From Chara braunii (lineage: Eukaryota > Streptophyta > Charophyceae > Charales > Characeae), in NCBI GenBank assembly GCA_003427395.1, contig BFEA01000209.1, positions 835,055 through 869,773 on the forward strand: DNA of 34,719 nucleotides, given 5' to 3'. A model generated the notes under the pieces. That model ran no database searches and was not told where the DNA came from. It saw only the letters and a list, made by a program, of their open reading frames with translations. The position numbers and the translations under genes are program-made. This document shows, in pieces, positions 19,835 to 29,300 of this stretch (position 1 is the first letter of the stretch; each line of letters begins with the position of its first letter).

Positions 19835-20807
19835 TGAAAAAAACATATGTCATGCAGAAGAATAAACTAAACAACATTTGCCTCAACAGTACATCGAAAT
19901 TACTTACCAAATTTGAAATAAAAATCAAATACAAAAAATAAATAATATTAATGAAAATAAGAAAAAATCAAACGAGAATGAAATTATTGCGTGGCCGAGC
20001 AAGTTTTCGACTCCGCCATCTTTGGCGGTTCTTCGTTTTTTTTTGGCTTTGTCAAAAGCCATGAAATTTTATACATATATATCTTACATAATAGAGAACC
20101 TACAAATAAAGTTTGAAAAAATAATAAGTTTTTTCAGGCCCCGAATAAAAGGGAAAACAAAAAGTGAAAGGAAAAAAAAAACAAATTAGTAAGTGGGAAA
20201 ACAAGTTTTGACACCACCTTCTTTGCCGATTTTTCATTATTGTTTGGCTCCACAGAATGACTTCAAAATTGAGAGACAGGTAGCTTACATAACAAAAAAC
20301 TCACATTAGAAAAATCAGAAAAAACTAATAATGTTTAGGTAGCAATATATTTCTTTGCAGGTTCCGAACCCCTTCGAGTTCGGGCCCCGTATGGGGACCC
20401 GAATGCCCGAACGTTCGGGGGTCAGCTTTTGTTTTCCTTTTTTCAGTTATCAAATTTGGTGTTTTGTTATTCCTAGTTGTTACAAAACACAAAGGGTCCA
20501 ATGGACAAAATTGTTCTATTTGAGTGTAATTTCTTACTTGTTGGTTTTTTTTCTTATTTATTTATGGGTAGTTCCCATTATTTAGAACTTGTTGTTTACC
20601 TTAAATACAACATCTACGAATTTACTACACATTCAGTTACAACCGAAGATTTATGATTATATTTTGTTAACTGTTATTTTTTTAATAATTTTTTATTTAT
20701 TTTTTTAAATGTTTTTTATGTTCGCGTTCGGAGGGTTTTGGGCGCTTGTTCGCGTTCGGGTGAACATGTTCGCGTTCGCATCCGAACGCGAACATGGTGC
20801 TACGTAG
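19835..20807 (-). mobile_element. composite palindrome-rich element E, copy E1
   Basis: On the minus strand, from 20807 downward: an end CTACGTAGCACCATGTTCGC packed with GTTCGCG/CGCGAAC words, an AT-rich spacer, a second GC cluster (20425-20365) with CCCGAACGTTCGGG followed by GCATTCGGGTCC, then a ~490 bp body. The body contains two internal repeats of a CGGCAAAGAAGGTGGTGTC-like block and ends with the shared core (about 19930-19840, CAAATTTGGTAAGTAATTTC...ATGTTGTTTAG). The body and second cluster align with E2 (34066-34700) in opposite orientation. The flank at 20808-20815 is TTCCCGTT. The far end is lost in an A run with an N, so the boundary at 19835 is approximate. Confidence 0.7.
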
Positions 20808-21330
20808 TTCCCGTTTAAATATGAGTTTTCCCTTCCAACTACATCTATTTATTTAATATGGAATAAAAGTCTGGACGAGTTTGTGAAATGTTTTAATAAA
20901 ATTTTCATTCTACTACAACAAATATCTTCTAATTTAAATTGGATTAACCTATTTAAGATTGCAAATCCTTACTTAGAATGATAGGTTAATTAAAATATTT
21001 CATGAACTCATCCAGACTTTCCTTCCATCTCTAGCATGCAGTTCAAATAAGAAGGGATACCCTATTCTTAGAAGAAAAATTTTCAAGTAAGACGAAAAAT
21101 TTTAAAATTGGAATGATATTTTTTAAGATGGAATGAAATTTCAAAATTTAGAATGTAATTTTACTGTAGAATGATTATTTAATTTTGAGAAAATTTTCTG
21201 TTGAAGTAAGACGAAAAATTTTAAAATTTGAATGACATTTTTAAAGATGGAATGAAAATTTGAAATTTAGAATGTAATTTAAGTATAAAATGATTAATTA
21301 ATTGTGAGAAATTTTTATGTTGGGTAAGTA
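20808..21330 (+). repeat. repeat H, copy Ha, truncated by E1
   Basis: Begins TTCCCGTTTAAATATGAG directly at the E1 end and aligns with 33493-33780 (same strand) and 32795-33175 (opposite strand), sharing CTCTAGCATGCAG and AAGAAGGGATACCC. Its 3' part (21085-21320) is an AT-rich block duplicated in tandem with a ~118 bp period, each beginning CAAGTAAGACGAAAAATTT or GAAGTAAGACGAAAAATTT. The H sequence that should lie upstream of E1 is not visible on the other side. Confidence 0.75.
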
Positions 21331-21689
21331 CTCTCTTCAAAAATCCGAAGTAATTTTTTTAATTCAAGTAGTTGGTTGAACCCTGAGGTGATTACCCTTC
21401 ATGTTTTACCCAGGCTTACATAGGGCATTGAATTAGGTCATTCATCGTAGAAACAATGCCCAACCCGTTGCCTTAGGTATGCACGAACAGGCTGCAAAAC
21501 TACTTTTCTCTTCTTTGAGCATGTGATTAGATCATTCATTTTAGAAACAATACCTAGTTGCCCTGAGCTGTTTAAATATCAAAAATTTTCCATAACTCTT
21601 TGATTTGTTTTCAGTAGAGATGCGAGTTGGACACTCAACTGGGTATAGTGGGTATGATGCCCATCTTTAATTGGGGTACATATCAGTGT
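21331..21689. other. no gene recognised; one short direct repeat
   Basis: A word like TAGGTCATTCATCGTAGAAACAATGCC (about 21435-21462) recurs about 95 bp later as TAGATCATTCATTTTAGAAACAATACC, in two parts of under 20 matching bases each. Nothing else is seen. Confidence 0.45.
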
Positions 21690-21870
21690 TGTAATTGGAC
21701 CCGTTAACGTGACTGGCACTAGTCACTTAAACGTGACCAGCCGCTCACGGGGGCCTAAATCCGTGAACGACTGTTCACGGTGGCCGTTCACGGCTGTTCT
21801 GGCCACGTGGCGGCCGGGACTGTTGAGATCGAGGCGGGAGGGGGTTTGCGTGAGGGCCATGTACAACCCC
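21690..21870. mobile_element. single end of a palindrome-rich element (type D)
   Basis: Begins near TGTTGTAATTGGACCCGTTA. It carries repeated GTTCACGG/CCGTGAAC words, including a perfect 8 bp inverted repeat around GACT (21761-21780), then GGCCACGTGGC. An A run and AT-rich sequence follow, as in the other elements. The opposite end is not present, because the sequence is broken by the adapter junction at 22121. Confidence 0.5.
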
Positions 21871-22100
21871 GTCACTTAAAAAAAAAAAAAAAAAAACAGA
21901 ACGAGTCTGTGTATGATTAAAAAAAAATATTAATTAAGGGGGGGTTGGCGCAGGGCCCTAGCAGAGAAGCGCCACGAAGCGAGAAAAAATAAATAAATTG
22001 TGGGGTGTCAGTAACACTCATATAGCAGATAACCTCTTTCTCCCTCTCTGTCTCTCTCTCATATGACTGTTCTGCGCTCGCCCTTCACTCTCGCCACATC

Positions 22101-22120
22101 TGTGTGTGTGTGTGTGTGTG
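22101..22120. repeat. (TG)10 microsatellite
   Basis: Ten perfect TG units immediately abutting the adapter junction. Confidence 0.95.
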
Positions 22121-22158
22121 CTGTCTCTTATACACATCTAGATGTGTATAAGAGACAG
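22121..22158. other. Tn5/Nextera mosaic-end junction adapter (artefact)
   Basis: CTGTCTCTTATACACATCT (22121-22139) is followed directly by its exact reverse complement (22140-22158). These are the 19 bp Tn5 mosaic ends used in Nextera libraries, and the back-to-back 38 bp form is the circularisation junction of mate-pair libraries. It is not genomic. Sequence on its two sides may come from the two ends of one long fragment and be wrongly joined. Confidence 0.97.
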
Positions 22159-22431
22159 TTAGAGAGGAGTGCGACTGGTGTGTAACATCGTTGGTAGGAA
22201 CCCGATATTTGTTCAATTGAAACAAATTTTCATAGCAACTTGCAGGAAGTCATCAACGTTTATAACATACATTTTCGATAAGATTTGCAATAACCTGCAA
22301 AGTTTCTTTAAACTCCTTTGTAGGTTGGCAGTACCAAAACCTCAATGTCCTTCTAAAGCTAGAAAGAGTGAAAAAACTTATTTACAGAATTGACACAAAT
22401 TGCTCTCCATCGATCGACGAATTAAAAATTA

Positions 22432-23094
22432 CTAATTTTTGGGACGCGGGTACCTTGGGAGTGAGAGAGTGGAAGATGTTGAAGGAGAGAGTAAAAGAAG
22501 TAGATAAAAAAGAACGAGAAAAAACAAAAGGATGATGCAGAAGAGGAAAATGTAATCTAAGCCTCTGAAAATCTTCCGACGTCTCCTTGTTCTGGGTGGC
22601 TTAGGGGCGGGGGGGTTGGAAGGAAGTGAGGGAGGAGATTGAGTGGTGGGGTAGTTCAATTGGGAAGTTAAAAGAAGTGGTTGAACAAGAATCGGCCTGT
22701 TGGGAGGGGGAGATTCATAATCAGAGGCATAGTCAGACGATTTGCGATGAGTCGTTCTTCTCCCGGGAGGAGGGTCTTCAACCTTCCTCCTCGGCGACAT
22801 CGTGGTCGTCCTGATCAATGAACGTGAAAACATGAGCAGAGTCTTGAAGTTTGAGGATAAGACGCGGGAGGACTGGTTGAGACGGGTAGGCGGCTTCTCT
22901 TGGAAAGGTTGGTGCAGACAAGTAGTCAACAAGAGAACCACAGGCTTGGTTCTTGAGCGCTCTAAACCAGGGTCTGGGTCCTGATTGGACCAGTTCGTGA
23001 AGAAGGAGGTGAGAGATGTCTCCTTTGACGAGCTGCTTGAAGAAGCCCTTGAAGAAGAAGGCTTAAGGAGAGATGAAACCTTGTAGTCTGCCAA
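22432..23094 (-). pseudogene. unrecognised reading frame with C-terminal hydrophobic segment
   Basis: 220 codons: a serine-rich start (MADYKVSSLLKPSSSRASS), a middle with RRTTHRKSSDYASDY, a proline-rich stretch, a basic RTRRRRKI, then a hydrophobic run (IFLFCIILLFFLVLFYLLLL) that could span a membrane. I do not recognise the family. The start region is partly duplicated upstream (minus frame near 23240, ELADYKVS), and the frame lies downstream of two other broken minus-strand frames, so this looks like part of one decayed element or gene interrupted by a type C insertion. Sequence left of 22159 is suspect because of the adapter. Confidence 0.35.
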
Positions 23095-23315
23095 GAGAGG
23101 GCAGGTTGTCTGCTAGGCTGAGAAGACCACCGTTGACCCAAAATCTTGAAGAATGAATCTTAGCTGAAGCCAAACACAATGAAAATCAATAGAAGGGGAT
23201 GCGCAGGTCATGCTCGTGCGAAACCTTGTAATCAGCCAGCTCAGCGTTGCCCTTTGCTCGCTCTTGAGGAGATAAAGACTTAAGGGTGTAAATTCCGAAA
23301 GACATTATAGCCTTT

Positions 23316-23606
23316 CTGTACGAAACGTACAAGTAATATTTGTACGGGATCTGTACGGGGACCTGTATGGGAACCTGTGTGTCCCCATACGAAAAAGCAA
23401 AAAAAAAAAAAAACAAGAAAAAAACAGTAATAAAAAAAATCCGAAAAAAAACATATGTGATGCAACAACACAAAATAAGCAACATTTGGTTGAGCATCAT
23501 CTTTAGATTCTTATGAGAATTGAAGAAAAAAATAAAACTTCGTACGAGGCCCCTAGCGTACGAGTACAGGAGTACGAATCCGTACTAGTACAAGAGTGCG
23601 TACAAG
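23316..23606 (-). mobile_element. non-autonomous DNA element C (GTACG-word ends)
   Basis: Both ends are packed with GTAC/GTACG words (CTGTACGAAACGTACAAG and TTGTACGGGATCTGTACGG on the left; CGTACGAG, GAGTACG, CCGTACTAGTAC and GCGTACAAG on the right). The centre, on the minus strand, has the same core as A, B and E elements (about 23500-23415, ATGTTGCTTATTTTG then CATATGTTTTTT). It splits a minus-strand reading frame (SFGIYTLKSLSPQERAKG lies just left of it). Exact borders and target duplication could not be fixed. Confidence 0.65.
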
Positions 23607-24183
23607 TGGCAACGCAGGAGAAGATTAGAGTAGGAGTGCGAAAGTAGTTCCAAAGCCTTATGACGAGCAAAGAAGAAGAACGATTGAACGTCATTTTGAA
23701 AAGTGAAAAGAGCGGCTTCCTCAACGAACTCAAGTAGATCAGAGGTGACGAGGTTGAAACCGAATCTCGTTTCTACAAAAGTGGACTGGAGAGAAGTTAA
23801 GTTGGAGGGAAGAATGAAGGGGAGGGAAACAATGTGGAGAGGAAGGAGGGCAGCCGAAGGGGGATCAAGAACGAAGATGCGTTCAATGTCTTCATGGGCT
23901 GAAACTGGAGGTAACGTTATGGAAGATCGGAGTGGAGTAATGAGAGAGGAGAAGAAGGTTACTAGTTTAGCAACATGAATAGGTTCCTGGGATTGTAGAA
24001 TAAGATTGGAAGGAAACAATAAAAGGAGAAAGGGTCGAAGAGTGGCGTGGTGATGGTGGGCAACGAATGGAAAGAGGAGGTTGATGATCGGGAATCAGTA
24101 GTGACACGGTGTTGGTGGGGGTTTGGGGTAGGAGCAGGAGGGGGAGGTGGGAGGTCTACTATTCTGCAGACAGAGGGGTTCAT
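23607..24183 (-). pseudogene. unrecognised broken reading frame, proline-rich start
   Basis: Minus strand. A frame from 24183 starts MNPSVCRIVDLPPPPPAPT, and a frameshift near 24000 leads into a second frame (SQEPIHVAKLVTFFSS, ERIFVLDPPSAALLPLHIV, ETRFGFNLVTSDLLEFVEE) that runs to the type C insertion. A gag-like ORF1 of a retroelement is possible, but no diagnostic motif is visible. It sits just upstream on this strand of the frames at 22432-23240. Confidence 0.35.
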
Positions 24184-24342
24184 GGTGAAATGGATGGAGA
24201 GTGGGGACTGACTTACCGGGATGGTACTGACTGACTAAGAATGACTGACCAAAAAAGTTGAATTAACAGAAGAATGGCAAAGTTGCAAGGAGACCCTGAC
24301 TGACGACAAAAGGCGCAAAGGACTGCGACCGGAGATTCCTCT

Positions 24343-24610
24343 CAGGCGTGAAGAATGACACAGCCTCAAAGCGACTCAACTGACTGTTTGTGTGCAGGTT
24401 CGCTTATGCAATGAGTGCAGCAAGTAAACGACCACTGGAGGGCTCAGCGCGAGAAGTTGGGCAAGCTATCGTGACAGGGCAGGTCCCTGTCACTTATACA
24501 GCCGGTGGTCAAGCCAGCGGGACCGGTCAAAGTGGCGAGGCAGTCCTCCAGCCTGGGTAAGTGTCAAGTCACAAGGAACTTACTGCCGTCGTTTGTAGAT
24601 GGAATCTTCA
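24343..24610 (+). repeat. dispersed repeat R, copy 2, with exon-like segment
   Basis: 268 bp, gap-free match to 9765-10032. The exon-like segment is 24398-24556, bordered by TTTGTGTGCAG and GGTAAGTGT, and is open throughout with ATG at 24411 (MSAASKRPLEGSAREVGQ...). Both ends contain TGAAGA-type inverted words (TGAAGAATGAC on the left, TGAAGATTCCA reverse-complemented on the right), too short to call terminal repeats. Confidence 0.7.
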
Positions 24611-24673
24611 GGGTTGTTGATGAAATGAAAACAAAATAATATCCAAGGATTGGAAAAAAATGCAGCCGTAGAT

Positions 24674-25305
24674 CTGTGTAGCACACTGAACATGTTCGGA
24701 GCTTTTCCTAACATCCGAACATGTTCGGGTGTTTGGCCGAACGCCACCCGAACGAGTTTGGACGAATATATTAAAAAAAAAAAAATACTAATAAATAATT
24801 TTCGATTTTTGGCTCGAGTTTGGCTATGAGTTTGACCATACCTTCAAGGCAAAAGTTGTTTGTATTATTATTTTACATAATATATATGTTTTTTATACCT
24901 TTTGGTTAGGCTACCAGCTGGGCCCCCCGGGTCCTGGGTGGCCAGCCCGTGCAAGGACAGGGAAGGTCCCAGCAAATAAAAAAAAATCCAAAAAAATCCG
25001 AAAAAAAACTATGTTATGCAAAAAAATAAACTGAACAACTTTTCCCTCAGCATTACATCAAAATTTCTTACCAAATTTAAAATAAAAAATAAAAGTCAAA
25101 CATAATTCTTTATTTTTATTTATTTTTATTTATTTTGGCCCGGCCGGGCAAGTGACCCCGGGCCACTCTGGTAGCCCAGCTTTTTGGAGAACTTTTTTTT
25201 TTTTTTAATATTTTTATGTTCGCGTTCGGAGATTTTTGGCGCTCGTTCGCCGTCGGTCCCGAACGTTCGGGTTCGGTCACCGAACCCAAACACGATGCTA
25301 CACAG
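24674..25305 (+). mobile_element. element A, copy A2, carrying a nested B element
   Basis: Ends are CTGTGTAGCA and TGCTACACAG, flanked by a perfect 8 bp duplication CCGTAGAT (24666-24673, 25306-25313). Without the inserted B1 and its duplicated target it is 350 bp, close to A1 (362 bp). It contains TGAACATGTTCG (24687) and CGAACATGTTCG (24716) at the left, CCCGAACGTTCGGG at the right, and the shared core at about 24800-24890. Confidence 0.92.
24906..25179 (-). mobile_element. non-autonomous DNA element B, copy B1, nested in A2
   Basis: 274 bp with terminal inverted repeats TTAGGCTACCAG and CTGGGCTACCAG, flanked by CCTTTTGG and CTTTTTGG (24898-24905, 25180-25187; 7 of 8). Ends are GC-rich and palindromic, including GCCCGGCCGGGC (25138-25149). 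The centre holds the shared core in reverse orientation (about 25090-25005). It was inserted after A2 was already in place. Confidence 0.88.
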
Positions 25306-25386
25306 CCGTAGATGATGAAAAAGATGAGCCTCCGATAAAAAAAGGAACCGGGACTTGTGGAACCATAGTATTGTCCTGATGGTTGA

Positions 25387-25477
25387 GAATTGTAACCACT
25401 TGATGTTGTTGATGATAAATCTGAGGTTATCGGAATAGAGGCCAACCCATGTTCTTGAAACAATCAAGTTGTTGTGG
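25387..25477 (-). repeat. dispersed repeat T, copy 2
   Basis: Matches 10238-10328. It follows R copy 2 on the same strand. Once A2 and its target duplication are removed, the R-to-T distance is 136 bp, against 205 bp at the first locus, where a hairpin was added. The minus-strand peptide TWVGLYSDNLRF..NNIKWLQF is kept. Confidence 0.75.
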
Positions 25478-25747
25478 TTGCCCGTGTTCGAAAACAAAGG
25501 AAAGTTTCCCCCACCCAATAAAAGAAAAGGGGCGAAGTTGTTGACTGAGAAAGTGGAAATGGGATGAAAGATTATCCGGTTGAGATTGATTGTTGATTTT
25601 ATTGCTTTTGCGCTCAACCATACCTATGTCTCTGCTGCTGGTCGTTTGTTGTGTTAGACCCTGGGTATTCCAATGGGCAAGTTATCAAACCCTGTGCTAT
25701 TTTGACTGCTGTGTGCCTTTAATGAATGCCTTTTAAACACTTTTTCA

Positions 25748-26272
25748 AGGTGTTGGACTAGTTGATGATGTGTCTGTGTTTGTGATTTGCAAGAAAGGTG
25801 ACAGATGTTCTCTTGAAAAGCGTCTTCGACTCATTGACTCCTTCAGTAGATGTTAGGATGGCAATCTGGTATTGGAAAAAAAAAATGAGGGTCAGTGTTG
25901 GGATTTTCTTGGTTGTGTCCTCAAAGACTGTCAAAGTATTCGAGGGAAAGACCGGTGCGCTTTGCTTCCCAATGACAAAAAATCAGATGGAGAATGTTAA
26001 TGGAAGGTTGAAATCTCAGAACATTCAGGATTATGTATCCTTCACGAGCGGTCAATGAAAAAGGGTTACGATCAGTTCTTTGTGAACGTACTTGTCGGTT
26101 GAGGGGATGCTACTTCTCTTTGAAGTGTGAGTTGTGGAGGAGAGGTTATCCTGATTACTTCTTTGACTGTGCACTGATCAACTTTTCAAGTAAATTTGGG
26201 GGGCTTTGTAAGGAGCGGGTGCCGATTTTGACCAATTGGAGTCGCTTTCTGGTGAAAGAAAGAGGTTTCTGA
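25748..26272 (+). pseudogene. fragment resembling the 3' part of a reverse transcriptase
   Basis: Plus strand, frameshifted. VVDDVSVFVICKKGD looks like an RT catalytic block, followed by GNLVLEKKNE and WDFLGCVLKD (palm/thumb-like spacing). A second frame then gives SLKCELWRRGYPDYFFDCAL. The GYP motif after a long helix is reminiscent of Penelope-like or related RTs. The evidence is a visual match only. Upstream RT motifs are missing. Confidence 0.4.
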
Positions 26273-27059
26273 GGCCCTTGTGCTAAGGGGTATTGTTCTC
26301 CGCTTTGTGTAGGTAAGGCTTTGATCAAAGTCTTATTTTTCTAGTCCTGAGCAGGTTATTCTTGGGAAGTGAGGTGCAATAATACAGAATTGTCGATAAT
26401 CATTAAGGTTTGTGATCGAACTTGGTACTACGTTGGAGTGTGGTGAATATGGCTTTTTGAGGAGCACGATTGGGTTTCGAACTCTGTATAATTGCGGTGT
26501 TAATTTTCTGGCATCAATAGTCCTAAGGATTGTTTGTAGGTCCATGTGTAGGATATGGGTTAGCTTTTGTTGCGGGTTTGTGCTTGCATCTTTTGAGTGA
26601 AAGAAATGTGTCAGGACTATTCTTGGTGTTGCTGGTTGGACGGAGAGGGTGTTAGCGGTTTTTTCTGTTGAAGTCCTTTTGGGGTCAAGTCCTTGTAGCC
26701 AGTTGTCCATCAAGCCGAATTTAGACCTCTGATGAGTCTTGGTACGTGGCCACGTGAAACCGGTAAGGTCATAAGGCCATGCGAGAGCATTGGTTTCTTC
26801 CATATTTGCACTTCATGCTTATTTTTTTCGTGAATAAAGTCACGTTCAGGACACCTGTCTACTCACTTTGGTTTGGTGTGAGCTCTGCTTTGTCTATCTC
26901 TTATCCTCCTTGTCTTTGTCTTGATTTGTCGTGCATGTTGGTAAGAGGTTGTGATTTTCATCATTGTTTGAATATTGTCAAGCTTGACATACGTTTATAC
27001 GCGGAGTAACCGACGTAGAGGTGATACTACTGTTGAGTGGTTTTTACCTATCTTAAGCG
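26273..27059. other. no gene recognised
   Basis: The longest frame is 156 codons on the minus strand (26333-26803) with no recognisable domain. It lies between two plus-strand retroelement relics and is more likely chance than a gene. Confidence 0.4.
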
Positions 27060-28640
27060 ATGGTGTCCGACGAGAATTTAAACATGCATGCAGTCCGAAA
27101 TTGCTATAAATGTGGACAACCAGGTCATATTTCTAGGTTTTGTCCGTTGCTTGATCGTAGACAGAGTGGGATTCAACCTTCTATTACTACTGCGATTGTT
27201 CCAACACAATTGTTGTTAACCTTACTGTCAAATTCTAATATTGGCACCATTGTTAACCTTACCGTCGAATTCTCATATTGGCACTGCTTATCCATTATTA
27301 CTCGGGGCAGTATAATGGAGGAGGTGATGGCGGTGGGTTAGGAAGAAGGGTTAGCACTCACGACGCGATGGTTGGTAAGATTAACAACAGGCATGAGGCG
27401 GATGAAGCTAAAGAACGTCACTGTGCTCAACGTGAGGAGGAAAAGCGAAATAAACGAAAGCGTGAAGACGAAGAGCGTACAACGTGATAAGAAAGAACAC
27501 GCGGAATTTCCAGCGCAAATGCACAATGAGATGTCGACTAAGCTGGATCGGGTATGTGAACTTGAAGCAATCAATGAAACTAAGATAAGTGATGTAGAGG
27601 AGATTGTGAAATTGAAAACGCTAGTGGAAGCGCTAAGCCGACAACAAGGGGTTTCAAGGATGTAAAAGAAGAAAGCGAGAGAAGATGATGAGGTGGCAAA
27701 ATTAATGGCGCATGTTGCACATCGACTATAATTAGAAGGCCATCTCGTGAAGCGAAGGAGGTTGCTCACCTCCGACGTGAACAAGCGGAGACTAAGGTTG
27801 CTACCAATAGTCGACTTACTTCCTTGGAGGAGGTCACCCGTTTCTTGCAAAGGCAGTGCGAGGTTAATGAGGCCAATGCGCAGGCGTGGAAGTCTGAAGC
27901 CCTGCGCGCTGGCAATAAGCGGGGGAATGTCGCAATTGACCATTCTCCGACCACTGAGGCTAGGGTCGGGCCAAGGGTTACGTGGACGACATCCCCTAGT
28001 GCTACGTGCAGGATTAATGTCCAGATAAAGAGAATCGTGGACAGGTCCAACAAGAGGTTGAGTTGCTCAAAGAGATGTGCCTTCGGGAAGTCAATACTCG
28101 TAAAGAGTCCGAGAAGGAGGTTGACCGTCTTAAAGAAGTGATGGCGGCGTATGGCGCGCTTGGAGACAGGAAGGAAGTCAAAGGGAACTAATCTTCATGA
28201 TTTGATGATTTGGCTGGTTCGTCTGCGATGAAAGATAAAAGAAAGGCGGTGGAAAGTCCTCTTGTGTAGGTAAGCAATAGAGAAGGCTTCGTGCGGGACG
28301 CGGGGAAGCAACTTCGTGGTTTGAAGAAGAATGCCAGTGTAGCAATTTTTGAGAAAGAGGGAATTGCTTACAATAAGATCCAACTAAGGAAGTCATTGCA
28401 CAGAAGCGTGCCGACATAGCATTTGAGGATGAAAAGTCTAGTGAGAAAAAAAAATAAGAACAAGTCTATAGTGGAGTAACTGGAGTCAATGGTGGAGGGG
28501 AAAATTCAAAACAGAGTGATGGACGTAACACCTGTGCTTCCTAGGGTCACGCCCGAATGTGACTTTTCTAAACTTTATCATAGGTTTCGTGTTGTTTTTG
28601 ACAATTTTCTACGGAGTTTCTACGTTGCAAGGAGGTAATG
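27060..28640 (+). pseudogene. gag-like protein remnant: CCHC zinc knuckle and coiled coils
   Basis: Starts MVSDENLNMHAVRNCYKCG with a CCHC zinc knuckle (CYKCGQPGHISRFC, 27102-27143). Then, through several frameshifts and stops, come charged coiled-coil stretches: GKINNRHEADEAKERHCAQ, then EVTRFLQRQCEVNEANAQAW, then VELLKEMCLREVNTRKESEK. Near 28300 a motif like FVRDAGKQLRGLKKNASVAI appears, and near 28540 FSKLYHRFRVVFDNFLRSFY. Such CCHC plus coiled-coil proteins are typical of retroelement ORF1/gag. The order and wording resemble, from memory, repeat-encoded proteins of Chara. No intact frame remains. Confidence 0.6.
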
Positions 28641-29300
28641 TGTTGTTGACTATGAAAGCATGCGGTTTGATTTTATTTAGAGAAATCTTGTGGAGTAATA
28701 AGTTAAGTAAGTTATTTATTTGGTTGCGTTTTTTTTTTAAAGGTGTTGAAGTTGCTGATTAGAAAGAGTTTGTGATTTACGCTTTGGTTTCTCTGTGGAC
28801 GCGACATTTATACGTTAGTAGCACGAACGAGATTTGCACTCCCATAAGAGGGAGCATGCATATTGGTTATGTCACTTGAAGGTGATAGAGATAGGCACGA
28901 GGAATGAGAAGTTTTACCAGTGGTTCTGAAAATGCGGTACCCGCATGTATGTCATTATTACACTATGTCGATGATCTTCGGATGATTTACTTAAAATGGA
29001 TAAATTACTAATTTGCTTGGTGGACCGTGTAAACATTTTAAAACGATTGTTTGGTCGAAGTATAGTTCTCAAAAGAATGATAAAAAGGAACTCTGGCATG
29101 CTCGAGGTTTGATAAAAGGTGGGGTAACTCTTAAGATTGATCCTATTATTCCGTTCTTGAGTCCCTCTCTTTCTTGGAAAGCACAGTTGTCAAGTTTTTT
29201 AAGTAATCCTTCGAGTCGTGTGAATTTGAATACGTGGGGATTGGATAGATTGATGACTGAGCGAAACGTACACTGGGATTCGTGCTTTTAGTGAAAAACT
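28641..29300 (+). pseudogene. possible degraded downstream part of the same retroelement
   Basis: Short frames only. LLHYVDDLRMIYLKW at about 28950-29000 resembles an RT catalytic box, and a 92-codon open stretch (29013-29291) with GLIKGGVTLKIDP follows. No further motifs could be confirmed. It is reported because it lies directly after the gag-like remnant on the same strand. Confidence 0.3.

Noticed and set aside
22140-22158. Real Tn5-type transposon end
   Set aside because: Only the 19 bp mosaic end is present, back to back with its complement. The mosaic end is an engineered sequence, and no transposon follows.
26333-26803. 156-codon minus-strand frame as a gene
   Set aside because: No recognisable domain, opposite to the neighbouring plus-strand retroelement relics, and of a length possible by chance in this sequence.
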